Below, piece after piece: positions 7,048-13,659 of a DNA stretch of 17,797 nucleotides. How positions within the stretch are numbered: the first letter of the stretch is position 1; the number at the start of each line of letters is the position of its first letter. A program made the translations under genes and the position numbers. Where the stretch lies: positions 1 through 17,797 of the forward strand of contig USCW01000018.1 in assembly GCA_900553315.1 (NCBI GenBank), read 5' to 3'. The notes under the pieces were generated by a model. The model saw only the letters and a program-made list of their open reading frames with translations, was not told where the DNA came from and searched no databases. The DNA comes from an uncultured Eubacteriales bacterium (GTDB lineage Bacteria > Bacillota > Clostridia > Christensenellales > Aristaeellaceae).

Positions 7048-7070
7048 ATGGGCAGAGGGAGGTGAGACGT

Positions 7071-7568
7071 GTGGATTCCTTTGAGGAGGCCTATGCACAG
7101 CATGAGGCGCTGGTGCGGGGATTTCTGCGGCGGCTGTGCGGCGACGATGCGCTGGCCGAGGAGCTGACGCAGGAGACCTTCTATCAGGCTATGCGGCATT
7201 GGCGGGATTTTCGCGGACAGGCTTCCGTGTCCACATGGCTGTGTACCATTGGCAAGCGGCTGTATTACGATTCCTGCCGTAAGAAATCACCCGCACCGAT
7301 GGCGGAGGTGCCCAGGCAGGGCGAAGCCCCGGATCTTGCGGAACGGCTGGTGAGCAGCGACCAGCGCCTGTCGGTTTTCCGGCTGCTGCACGATCTGCCG
7401 GAGCCCTACCGCGAGGTGTTTACCTTGCGGACGTTCGGCGAATTGAGCCACGCGGAGATCGGCAGTCTTTTCGGGAAGAGCGAGAGCTGGTCGCGGGTAA
7501 CGTATTACCGTGGCCGGCAGCTGCTGCGGCGGATGGCGGAAGAAGAGGAGGCAAAGCATGAAACGTAA
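7071..7568 (+). CDS. ECF (extracytoplasmic function) RNA polymerase sigma factor
   Basis: This 165-aa sigma-70 family protein has regions 2 and 4 only. Sigma2 covers about residues 10-75 (ALAEELTQETFYQAMRHW, then STWLCTIGKRLYYDSCRK). Sigma4 follows at about 105-155 (LPEPYREVFTLRTFGELSHA and a helix-turn-helix with GKSESWSRV). The GTG at 7071 is chosen because GGGAGGTGA lies just upstream (7057-7065), and the in-frame ATG at 7032 falls between the -35 and -10 elements. The anti-sigma gene overlaps its last 11 bases, so the two are translationally coupled. It probably directs transcription of itself and envelope or stress genes when its anti-sigma releases it; the signal and regulon are unknown. 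Confidence 0.92.
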   Translation: MDSFEEAYAQHEALVRGFLRRLCGDDALAEELTQETFYQAMRHWRDFRGQASVSTWLCTIGKRLYYDSCRKKSPAPMAEVPRQGEAPDLAERLVSSDQRLSVFRLLHDLPEPYREVFTLRTFGELSHAEIGSLFGKSESWSRVTYYRGRQLLRRMAEEEEAKHET

Positions 7569-8412
7569 TTGCGATATGGTGCGGGACTTGATGCCGCTGT
7601 GCATTGACGGTGCGGCCAGCGCGGAAAGCCAGCAGGTGGTGGCGGAGCATGTGGCTGAATGCAAGAGCTGCCAGCAGATCTATCAGGATATGCAGGGGAG
7701 TCTGCCTGCCGGGCAGGATCATGGTGCGGAAGCTGTCTTCAGCGAACAAATGACCCAGCGCATCCGCAAAAAGCAGCGTAAGCGTCTTTGGCGGAACATC
7801 CTGATCGGCGTGCTGGTTGGTGCGCTGCTCATGAGCGGCGTTTACTTTTTCGCGGTGAAGGATGCGACGCGTCCCATGCCCTTGGATCAATATGAAATCA
7901 GCGCCTACCTGCGGGCGGATGGGGAACGGATGGTAGTCATTCAGAATGTTGAGGGCATTTGCTCGGGCTGGGGGGCTTCCGGTGCACCGATCAATCAGCG
8001 AGCCGACATGGACCATTACGTCTACAACTATTACGCAAGCGAACCTGTGATTCCGGTCGGGGAGAAAAAACAGAAAAGCATGATCGTAGATACAAACAAC
8101 TCTACCAAATGGTGTTGGGAGATACGCAAGGGAGATGCGCAGCATTATCAAACGGTGTGGAAGCATGGCGAAGAACTGCCTGCCTGTTCGCCGGAACTGG
8201 AAGCCTACTGCAATTATATGGATGAGCTGAGCCGGAACTACTACCTGATTACCGACGAGGATGGCAATGTGGTCAACAGCTTCTGGGATTATTCGGTCGG
8301 CGAAGATCAAAGTGAACGGAAGCCCATCATTGTGACCGAAGAGGAATGGCACGCCATGCAGGCGAAGATCAGCGAATTGTACGACGCTATCCCCGAACTG
8401 AAATTCAAATAA
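7558..8412 (+). CDS. Membrane-anchored anti-sigma factor with zinc-binding (ZAS) domain
   Basis: This 284-aa protein is predicted to hold the ECF sigma at the membrane. The N-terminal cytoplasmic domain has Cys5, His31, Cys35 and Cys38, with the exact C-x25-H-x3-C-x2-C spacing of zinc-binding anti-sigma domains. A basic stretch (residues 67-78, RIRKKQRKRLWR) precedes one transmembrane helix (about 80-98), giving a cytoplasmic N-terminus. The extracellular part (about 100-284) is Tyr/Trp-rich and resembles no sensor domain I recognise, so the ligand or protease trigger is unknown. The ATG at 7558 follows GAGGAGG and overlaps the sigma gene by 11 bases. Release probably involves regulated proteolysis or a conformational change, as for RsiW/RsiV proteins (inference). 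Confidence 0.88.
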   Translation: MKRNCDMVRDLMPLCIDGAASAESQQVVAEHVAECKSCQQIYQDMQGSLPAGQDHGAEAVFSEQMTQRIRKKQRKRLWRNILIGVLVGALLMSGVYFFAVKDATRPMPLDQYEISAYLRADGERMVVIQNVEGICSGWGASGAPINQRADMDHYVYNYYASEPVIPVGEKKQKSMIVDTNNSTKWCWEIRKGDAQHYQTVWKHGEELPACSPELEAYCNYMDELSRNYYLITDEDGNVVNSFWDYSVGEDQSERKPIIVTEEEWHAMQAKISELYDAIPELKFK

Positions 8413-8497
8413 GAAAACCCTGCATCAAATGATGGCATCTACCCCTTGGCGGAGGCCGAGCAAGCCGCATCACGCGAAAATGGTCTTCGGGAGGGAG

Positions 8498-8547
8498 CGC
8501 GAGGGAGGAGCTTCTGGCACAGAAGCTCCTCCTTCGCGTTTTTATTT
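8498..8547 (+). terminator. Strong intrinsic terminator after the anti-sigma gene
   Basis: A 19-bp stem with one G-T pair joins 8498-8516 to 8520-8538 around a GCA loop, followed by TTTTTATTT. The 5' arm begins GCGAGGGAGG, which also starts the hairpin at 11836, and its core AGCTTCTG/CAGAAGCT resembles the window's palindromic repeats. It isolates the sigma unit from the padR operon. Confidence 0.9.
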
Positions 8548-8560
8548 ACATTCTCTAAAA

Positions 8561-8602
8561 ATATACATTGACAGATGAAGTACTGTTGCGTATAATGTAT
8601 AT
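8561..8602 (+). promoter_or_regulatory. padR operon promoter flanked by a 9-bp inverted repeat (candidate operator)
   Basis: A perfect TTGACA (8568-8573) and a perfect TATAAT (8591-8596) are 17 bases apart. ATATACATT (8561-8569) and AATGTATAT (8594-8602) form an exact inverted repeat whose arms overlap both boxes, so a dimeric repressor bound here would block RNA polymerase. PadR proteins usually recognise ATGT/ACAT-containing dyads and regulate themselves; binding here is inferred. Confidence 0.7.
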
Positions 8603-8616
8603 CGGAGGTGAGAAGG

Positions 8617-8949
8617 ATGGCCCTTGCGGCAGATATTCTTCGAGGATATACGGATACCATTATCCTGCGGCAGCTGGCCGATGGCGACAGCTACGGCTAT
8701 CAGATCAATAAGCGGGTGGCGGAGCTGAGTCAGGGCTCATTTGAAATGAAGGAAGCGACGCTGTACACAGCCTTTCGCCGGTTGGAGGGCGCGGGCTGCA
8801 TCCGCTCCTACTGGGGGGATGAAAACAGCGGCGCACGGCGGCGCTATTATGCCCTGACGGACGCGGGCCGGGAACGCTTGACGCAGGATTGCGCGGTCTG
8901 GCAGGAGACCCGGCGGCTGATCGATCAACTATTGGAGGAAAAGGCATGA
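8617..8949 (+). CDS. PadR-family transcriptional regulator
   Basis: This 110-aa winged-helix regulator matches the short PadR subfamily (about 110 aa). It shows ILRGYTDTIILRQLADGDSY followed by GYQINKRV at the N-terminus, EATLYTAFRRLEGAGCIRSY in the recognition helix, and RRYYALTDAGRERL in the wing, with a C-terminal dimerisation helix. The ATG at 8617 follows GGAGGT (8604-8609) at 7 bases; an in-frame GTG at 8608 is inside that site. The stop overlaps the next start (ATGA), and a HAAS/DUF4097 gene follows, a common PadR partnership. It probably represses its own operon until an envelope-directed signal or drug binds. Confidence 0.92.
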   Translation: MALAADILRGYTDTIILRQLADGDSYGYQINKRVAELSQGSFEMKEATLYTAFRRLEGAGCIRSYWGDENSGARRRYYALTDAGRERLTQDCAVWQETRRLIDQLLEEKA

Positions 8950-9095
8950 CCAGCATTTTCGATAAATGGGAGACCATGCAGCGGCCTTATGTGACGCTGC
9001 TGCCGGTAGAAATGTACGCATTGGAGGAAGCGGGCGACCTGTGGCGGAACACTAAGGGAAGCAATATGTGCAGCGGGGAGGCGTGCGGACGATGA
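8946..9095 (+). CDS. Small 49-aa protein of unknown function between padR and the DUF4097 gene
   Basis: This 49-codon gene starts in the ATGA overlap with padR and ends in a second ATGA overlap with the next gene. A good GGAGG site (8934-8938) lies 7 bases before its ATG. The product begins MTSIFDKWETMQRPYVTLLP and ends SGEACGR; it has two cysteines, an aromatic/proline-rich N-terminal half and no membrane segment. I recognise no family. It could be a real small protein of the module, a remnant of a longer gene, or mainly a device for translational coupling. The double overlap and strong ribosome binding site argue that it is translated. Confidence 0.6.
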   Translation: MTSIFDKWETMQRPYVTLLPVEMYALEEAGDLWRNTKGSNMCSGEACGR

Positions 9096-10378
9096 ACGCG
9101 ACAGTAAAGCGGATTGTGGAACTGCTGTTTCAGGATGTGGAAATGACCGACGAGGTCAAGACGCTGGAAGAGGAAATCCTCAATAATTGTCAGGATCGGT
9201 ATGAAGACCAAATCGCGCAGGGCCGCAGCGAGGACGACGCCATTGCCGCGGTGGTGGACAGCCTGAAGGGCATGGAGGATGTGCTGGCGGAGTACCGCAA
9301 GCGCAGCCCGGAGCAGGAGACGGTGCAGGAAGCAAAGAGCATTCTCGACGGCGTGCTGGAGCAGATGAGCGACATGGCGAAGGCCTTTGGCAAGCTCGGC
9401 TCCAAATTCGTCACCGTCACGGTGGGCGACGAAGACGACGAGCACGCTGAAGACGACGAGGATGATGAAGAACACGCCGACGAAGATAAGGATGACGACG
9501 CGCACGGCAGCGAAACCATTACCATCAAGCTTGGCGGCAGCAGGAAATACAACGGTGACGCTGCGGACGAAGACGAGCGTGTTTTAACCTTCGATCCCGC
9601 GCAGATCGAGACGCTGCAATTCAATCTGCTGGACGAGACGGTGGAGGTCACGGAGGGCACAGCGGATATGGTCGTTGTTCGATGTGACAGGGACACCCCT
9701 GTGGAAGTCAGTCAGAAGGAAGGCGTACTGTTCTTCGAGCACAAAAGCAGCGCGAAGCGGCAGAACAAGAGCGCGGGACTCTCAGCGAAGCTGCTGCAGC
9801 TCATGATCCGTTCCGTTGGTGGGGATATTCAGGTGGAGGTGCCGCACGGCAAGCGCTTTGCGGTGCAGCATCGCAGCACCAGCGGCGATTTGACGCTGGA
9901 AAACGTTACGCCTTACGCGGTTTATGCGGAGACAACCAGCGGTGATATGGAGGTGCGTTTGTCCAAGAGGACGGCGGGCGTAGTCTTGAAGAGCACCTCG
10001 GGTGATATTGCGGGCGAGTTTGATGCGGACAAGCTGCACATTCAGAGCATGAGCGGCGATGTGGATTACCGGGGCACAGCCAGCGATGTGACGGTATCGA
10101 CGGTAAGCGGCGATATTCAGCTGGATGGCAATCTGCCGCTGGCGAAGCTGACGACGGTAAGCGGCGATGTGACGCTTTATGCGGGTGCGGAGAGCCGCGA
10201 GGTAGATGTACACACGACCAGCGGCAACATTGACGCACGCGTTGCGCCTTCCATGGCTGTTCATGCAGAGATCAGCAGCATCTCCGGCGACGTGACCAAC
10301 CGTGTCCCCGATGCAGGCCCCGCCAGCCAGCTCCAACTCCAAGCAAAGACGGTATCAGGAGACGTGAGGGTGAGGTGA
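9092..10378 (+). CDS. HAAS domain / DUF4097 beta-helix protein (LiaX/YvlB-like)
   Basis: This 428-aa protein has three parts. Residues 1-70 are an alpha-helical HAAS-type domain (EILNNCQDRYEDQIAQGRSE, then DDAIAAVVDSLKGMEDVLAEY), the kind often encoded beside padR. Residues 113-136 form an extremely acidic Asp/Glu linker. From about 242 to the end are ten 17-23-residue turns marked by SGD or variants (GGD 243, SGD 264, 283, 303, 321, 339, 357, SGN 377, SGD 398, 422), a right-handed beta-helix of the DUF4097 type. No signal peptide, lipobox or membrane helix is visible, so export would need another route. DUF4097 proteins such as LiaX and YvlB act in envelope stress and peptide-antibiotic responses, and a similar role is inferred. 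The ATG at 9092 has GGGGAGG about 9 bases upstream. Confidence 0.87.
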   Translation: MNATVKRIVELLFQDVEMTDEVKTLEEEILNNCQDRYEDQIAQGRSEDDAIAAVVDSLKGMEDVLAEYRKRSPEQETVQEAKSILDGVLEQMSDMAKAFGKLGSKFVTVTVGDEDDEHAEDDEDDEEHADEDKDDDAHGSETITIKLGGSRKYNGDAADEDERVLTFDPAQIETLQFNLLDETVEVTEGTADMVVVRCDRDTPVEVSQKEGVLFFEHKSSAKRQNKSAGLSAKLLQLMIRSVGGDIQVEVPHGKRFAVQHRSTSGDLTLENVTPYAVYAETTSGDMEVRLSKRTAGVVLKSTSGDIAGEFDADKLHIQSMSGDVDYRGTASDVTVSTVSGDIQLDGNLPLAKLTTVSGDVTLYAGAESREVDVHTTSGNIDARVAPSMAVHAEISSISGDVTNRVPDAGPASQLQLQAKTVSGDVRVR

Positions 10379-10402
10379 CTGCGAGGGAGAGTACGGGAGA
10401 TT

Positions 10403-10446
10403 CTGGGGGAGAGGCCGCTTCTCAGAGAGAAGCGCCTCTCCCCCAG
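10403..10446. repeat. Long palindrome of the GCTTCTC/GAGAAGC family after the DUF4097 gene
   Basis: CTGGGGGAGAGGC then CGCTTCTC (10403-10423) pairs with GAGAAGCGCCTCTCCCCCAG (10427-10446): 20 base pairs with one bulged C and an AGA loop. It starts 25 bases past the upstream stop and has no T-tract, so it may stabilise or process the mRNA end or mark a mobile repeat. It opens the tandem repeat region. Confidence 0.8.
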
Positions 10447-10450
10447 ACCC

Positions 10451-10800
10451 CCTCTCCCGAAGAGCGGCTGGCGTTTGAGGGGTATGATGCTTTCGGAGTT
10501 GGTTCCGCCTGTGGGGTGGTGGCGTTTCCTTGCTGCTTGCGTGAGTCCACGGCGGCTGACAGAGCCGCCGCGGACGTGCGGCGTTGGGGGACGGGAGGCG
10601 TAAGCGGCCTCTTCCTTGTATTTCCTCTCCCGAAGAGCGGCTGGCGTTTGAGGGGTATGATGCTTGCGGAGGTGGTTCCGCCTGTGGGGTGGTGGCGATT
10701 CCTTGCGGCTTGCGTGAGTCCACGGCGGCTGACAGAGCCGCCGCGGACATGCGACGTTGGGGGACGGGAGGCGCTTCTCCGGGAGAAGCAGCCTCTTCCC
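10451..10800. repeat. Two tandem ~173-bp non-coding repeat units with internal hairpins
   Basis: 10451-10600 and 10624-10773 are about 96% identical (6 differences counted), with a 173-base period starting at CCTCTCCCGA. Each unit has an 8-bp hairpin CGGCGGCT-GACAG-AGCCGCCG (10550-10570 and 10723-10743). Unit 2 ends in GAGGCGCTTCTCCGGGAGAAGCAGCCTC (10768-10795), the same hairpin type as at position 1; in unit 1 that place is shortened to GAGGCGTAAGCGGCCTC. Open frames here on both strands simply repeat the unit, lack start signals and are judged non-coding. Confidence 0.85.
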
Positions 10801-10940
10801 CATGACTCCGCGTTGGGAGCAACGACGCTAGCGCCTCGCTCCCGGTTCCATACATCAAATGCAGTTGGGCGTTATATGCGACACTTCAGTGAAGTGTGCG
10901 GTTTTCCTATGAGATGGAATTCGACATCGTTCTCAACAGC
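10801..10940. other. Rest of the non-coding gap, with two small dyads
   Basis: No gene is seen between the repeat units and the next promoter. GGGAGC (10815-10820) can pair with GCTCCC (10838-10843). ACACTTC (10881-10887) and GAAGTGT (10891-10897) form a 7-bp dyad with an AGT centre, followed by GCGGTTTTCC. The latter could be a weak terminator or an operator for the next gene; neither is proven. Confidence 0.4.
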
Positions 10941-10968
10941 TTGACAGCGACGCGCTTTTCGCTATAAT
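10941..10968 (+). promoter_or_regulatory. Promoter of the methyltransferase gene
   Basis: A perfect TTGACA (10941-10946) and a perfect TATAAT (10963-10968) are 16 bases apart. Transcription would start near 10975, leaving a leader of about 70 bases that contains the AAGGAGG site at 11029-11035. Confidence 0.8.
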
Positions 10969-11043
10969 AAGGAACGTGGAAGTAATTCCGCTTTTTTTCA
11001 CGCGCATAGTTAGAACTCATTAACCGTCAAGGAGGCTCTGTTG

Positions 11044-11823
11044 ATGGATCGTCCGCATTACGCTAACTGGATTTCTACCAAGATGATTGGCGGGTGCATT
11101 CTGCTCACGCTGGGGCTGTTGATTGCTGCGCGGTACACGCTGGCTGTTTCGCGCTTGCTTTCCGCGATACTGCTGATTCTGTTCGTTCCTGTTTTTCTGT
11201 TCACCTTTTACATGCTGCGTGCCCGCACGGCATTGAGCTATGACGGCGGCGGGGTACAGAGCCGTGTTCTTGACCTTGTTTTGCAGCACCTGAACAAAGC
11301 AGGTTGGCAGGGGCACGGCAAGCTGCTGGACATCGGCTGCGGCAGCGGCGCGATGGACGTAAAGGCCGCGAAGCGTTATCCCAAGGCGCTGATTACGGGC
11401 GTAGACTACTGGCCCGGCAACTGGGATTACAATCAGGCGCAATGCGAACGGAACGCCGAGTTGGAAGGCGTAGGCGGGCGCATCACCTTCCGCAAGGCAG
11501 ACGCGGCGAAGCTTCCCTTTCTGGACGAGACCTTCGACGGTGCGGTAAGCAACTTTGTTTTTCATGAGGTGCGCACACAGCGGGACAAGCAAGCGCTGAT
11601 TCGTGAAGCCCTGCGCGTTCTGAAGCCCGGTGCGCCCTTCGCCTTTCAGGATGTTTTCTTCAACAAGCGCATATACGGCGACGTCAACGCCTTTGTCGAT
11701 TCTCTCCGCCCCTACGTTCATGACATCCACTTCGTAGACACCCGACGCTCCGAGGGTGCTCCCGCCTTTCTCAACACCAAGCTGGTGCTGGGCGAAATGG
11801 GCATGCTCTACGGGAGAAAGTAA
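11044..11823 (+). CDS. Membrane-anchored class I SAM-dependent methyltransferase
   Basis: This 259-aa protein has one long or two short hydrophobic helices at about residues 14-58, then a Rossmann-fold methyltransferase domain. Motif I is LDIGCGSGA (95-103), the acidic residue of motif II is Asp121 (TGVDYW), followed by RKADAAKLPF and DGAVSNFVFHEV, and the LRVLKPGAPFAF segment after motif IV. The domain is of the Methyltransf_11/25 (UbiE-like) type; the substrate (lipid, quinone-like or small molecule) cannot be told. The membrane anchor suggests a lipid-soluble substrate. The ATG at 11044 is 8 bases after AAGGAGG; a TTG three bases earlier is less likely. It is monocistronic, convergent with the hydrogenase operon. 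Confidence 0.88.
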   Translation: MDRPHYANWISTKMIGGCILLTLGLLIAARYTLAVSRLLSAILLILFVPVFLFTFYMLRARTALSYDGGGVQSRVLDLVLQHLNKAGWQGHGKLLDIGCGSGAMDVKAAKRYPKALITGVDYWPGNWDYNQAQCERNAELEGVGGRITFRKADAAKLPFLDETFDGAVSNFVFHEVRTQRDKQALIREALRVLKPGAPFAFQDVFFNKRIYGDVNAFVDSLRPYVHDIHFVDTRRSEGAPAFLNTKLVLGEMGMLYGRK

Positions 11824-11835
11824 CCTACATACAAT

Positions 11836-11881
11836 ATGCGAGGGAGGGTGCCTTTCTTCCGAAAGACACCCTCCCTCGCAT
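11836..11881. terminator. Shared hairpin between convergent methyltransferase and hydrogenase genes
   Basis: ATGCGAGGGAGGGTG (11836-11850) pairs with CACCCTCCCTCGCAT (11867-11881). After one C-A mismatch, CTTTC pairs with GAAAG around a TTCC loop. It lies 12 bases after one stop and 7 bases after the other, so it can serve both strands. T-tracts are poor on both sides (CATTTATTTAC on plus), so efficiency is uncertain. Confidence 0.75.
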
Positions 11882-11888
11882 CATTTAT

Positions 11889-13637
11889 TTACTTGCTATA
11901 CTTCGCTCTTGCGGTGTAGGTCGTGTGAAGAAGCTCGTGCGCCTTGTGGCTGTTGGGAGCGCCAAGATAGTCGGCATAGAGCGCCTTGATCTCGGGGTTC
12001 TCGTGACTGCGGCGCAGGGGCTTGTTCGCATCCTCACGATAGAGCGCCGCCGCACGTACCGCACGAGGATCGCACTCCATCCGCTTCTGCGCGGACACGA
12101 TCGGCTGACCGCCGCCCGTTACGCAGCCGCCCGGGCAGCCCATCACTTCAATGAAGTGATACTGCTTCTCACCGGAGCGCACCTGTGCCAAGAGCTTCGC
12201 CGCATTCGCCGTGCCGTTTGCGACCGCCACGTTCACCGTCAGATCGCCCACCTGCACGGAGGCCTCCTTGATGCCCTCCACGCCGCGAACCGCCGTCAGG
12301 TCAACCTGCTCCAGTTCCTTGCCGGTAATCATGTTGTAGGCCGTGCGCAAAGCAGCCTCCATCACGCCGCCCGTCGCGCCGAAAATGACGCTCGCGCCTG
12401 TGCTTTCGCCCAGAAGCGAATCGAAATCCTCGTCCGGCAGGTTCGGGAAATCAATGCCCGCTTCCTTAATCATCCGGGCCAGCTCTCGGGTCGTGATGAC
12501 CACGTCCACGTCCGCCAGACCGTTGTGGGACAACTCGGGCCGCTTCGCCTCAAACTTCTTCGCCGTGCAGGGCATCACAGAAACCACCGCAATATCCTTG
12601 GGGTCAATGCCCGTCTTTTCGGCGTAGTAGCTCTTGATCATCGCGCCTTCCATCTCGTGGGGCGACTTGCAGGAGCTCAGATTCGGAATGAAATCCTTCT
12701 GATAATGCTCGCAATACTTGATCCAGCCGGGAGAGCAGGAGGTAATCATAGGCAGCGCGCCGCCGTTCTTCAGCCGACCGATCAGCTCGCTGGCCTCCTC
12801 CATGATGGTCAGGTCAGCCGCCCAGTCCGTATCAAACACGCGGTCAAAGCCCAGCCGATGCAGCGCCGCCGCCAGCTTGCCCGTCACCAGCGTGCCCATG
12901 GGCATCCCGAATTCCTCGCCCAGCGCCGCGCGAACGGCGGGAGCGGGCTGCACAACAACATGCTTCTTCGGGTCGGCCAGCAGATCCCAGACCTCCTTGG
13001 TGGAGTCCTTCTCATGCAGCGCACCCGTGGGGCAGGCCGCGATACATTGTCCGCAGTTGATGCAGGCCATGTCCACCAGCGGCATATTCCACGGCGATTC
13101 GATGGCCGTATTGAAGCCGCGATACACCGGACCAATCACGCCGATGCCCTGCACAGCGCCGCAGGCCGCTACGCAGCGGCGGCACAGCACGCACTTGTTG
13201 TTGTTACGCACGATGGACGGTGACAGGTCGTCCACGTCATACTTGTTCATGGCTCCGGCAAAGCGGTCGCCGTCCTCCACGCCCAGATCAAGGCACAGCT
13301 TTTGCAGCTCACAGTTCTGGTTGCGCACGCAGGACAGACAATGCTTGTCGTGATTGGACAGCAGCAGCTCGAGGTTCATCTTCCGTGCTTCGCGGATGGC
13401 GGGGGTGTTGGTCTTCACGACCATCCCCTTCGTCACGGGCAGCACACACGCCGCTTGCAGCGACCGCGCTCCCGTATCCACTACGCACAGACGGCACGCA
13501 CCGATTTGGTTCACGTCCTTCAAATAGCACAGAGTGGGAATATTGATGCCCGCTTTCTTGGCAGCCTCCAGAACGGTCGTACCGGCAGGCACCTCAACAC
13601 TTACGCCGTCAATCGTAAGCTGGATGAGTTCTTCCAT
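11889..13637 (-). CDS. hndD: [FeFe]-hydrogenase catalytic subunit (HndD/HydA type, group A)
   Basis: This 582-aa protein reversibly makes H2 at the H-cluster. In order: an N-terminal plant-type [2Fe-2S] domain (Cys37, 48, 51, 64); a His/Cys-ligated [4Fe-4S] site H96-x3-C100-x2-C103-x5-C109; two [4Fe-4S] clusters (CVLCRRCVAAC and CINCGQCIAACP); then the H-cluster motifs TSCSPGW (299-305), MPCTAKKFEAKRPE and EVMGCPGGCVTGGGQP. A small-subunit-like tail (ALYREDANKPLRRSHENP, then LYADYLG) closes it. The length matches HndD of NADP-reducing hydrogenases. In TSCSP, serine replaces the second cysteine of TSCCP, the proton-relay position of well-studied monomeric enzymes. The ATG at 13637 follows AAGGAGG; an upstream in-frame extension would overlap hndC. 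No maturation genes (hydE, F, G) are in the window. Confidence 0.96.
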   Translation of the reverse strand: MEELIQLTIDGVSVEVPAGTTVLEAAKKAGINIPTLCYLKDVNQIGACRLCVVDTGARSLQAACVLPVTKGMVVKTNTPAIREARKMNLELLLSNHDKHCLSCVRNQNCELQKLCLDLGVEDGDRFAGAMNKYDVDDLSPSIVRNNNKCVLCRRCVAACGAVQGIGVIGPVYRGFNTAIESPWNMPLVDMACINCGQCIAACPTGALHEKDSTKEVWDLLADPKKHVVVQPAPAVRAALGEEFGMPMGTLVTGKLAAALHRLGFDRVFDTDWAADLTIMEEASELIGRLKNGGALPMITSCSPGWIKYCEHYQKDFIPNLSSCKSPHEMEGAMIKSYYAEKTGIDPKDIAVVSVMPCTAKKFEAKRPELSHNGLADVDVVITTRELARMIKEAGIDFPNLPDEDFDSLLGESTGASVIFGATGGVMEAALRTAYNMITGKELEQVDLTAVRGVEGIKEASVQVGDLTVNVAVANGTANAAKLLAQVRSGEKQYHFIEVMGCPGGCVTGGGQPIVSAQKRMECDPRAVRAAALYREDANKPLRRSHENPEIKALYADYLGAPNSHKAHELLHTTYTARAKYSK

Positions 13638-13659
13638 TTGCTCTTCCTCCTTAGCACGA

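Noticed and set aside
10451..10800. CRISPR-like array
   Set aside because: Only two long units of about 173 bp with no short repeat/spacer alternation and no cas genes nearby.
10375..10944. Plus-strand open frame of 189 codons, and minus-strand frames at 10261-10858
   Set aside because: They run through the tandem 173-bp units and hairpins, lack a ribosome binding site, and change frame between units; the sequence is better explained as non-coding repeat.
11925..13223. Plus-strand open frame of 432 codons
   Set aside because: It is the shadow of the hydrogenase catalytic subunit on the opposite strand.
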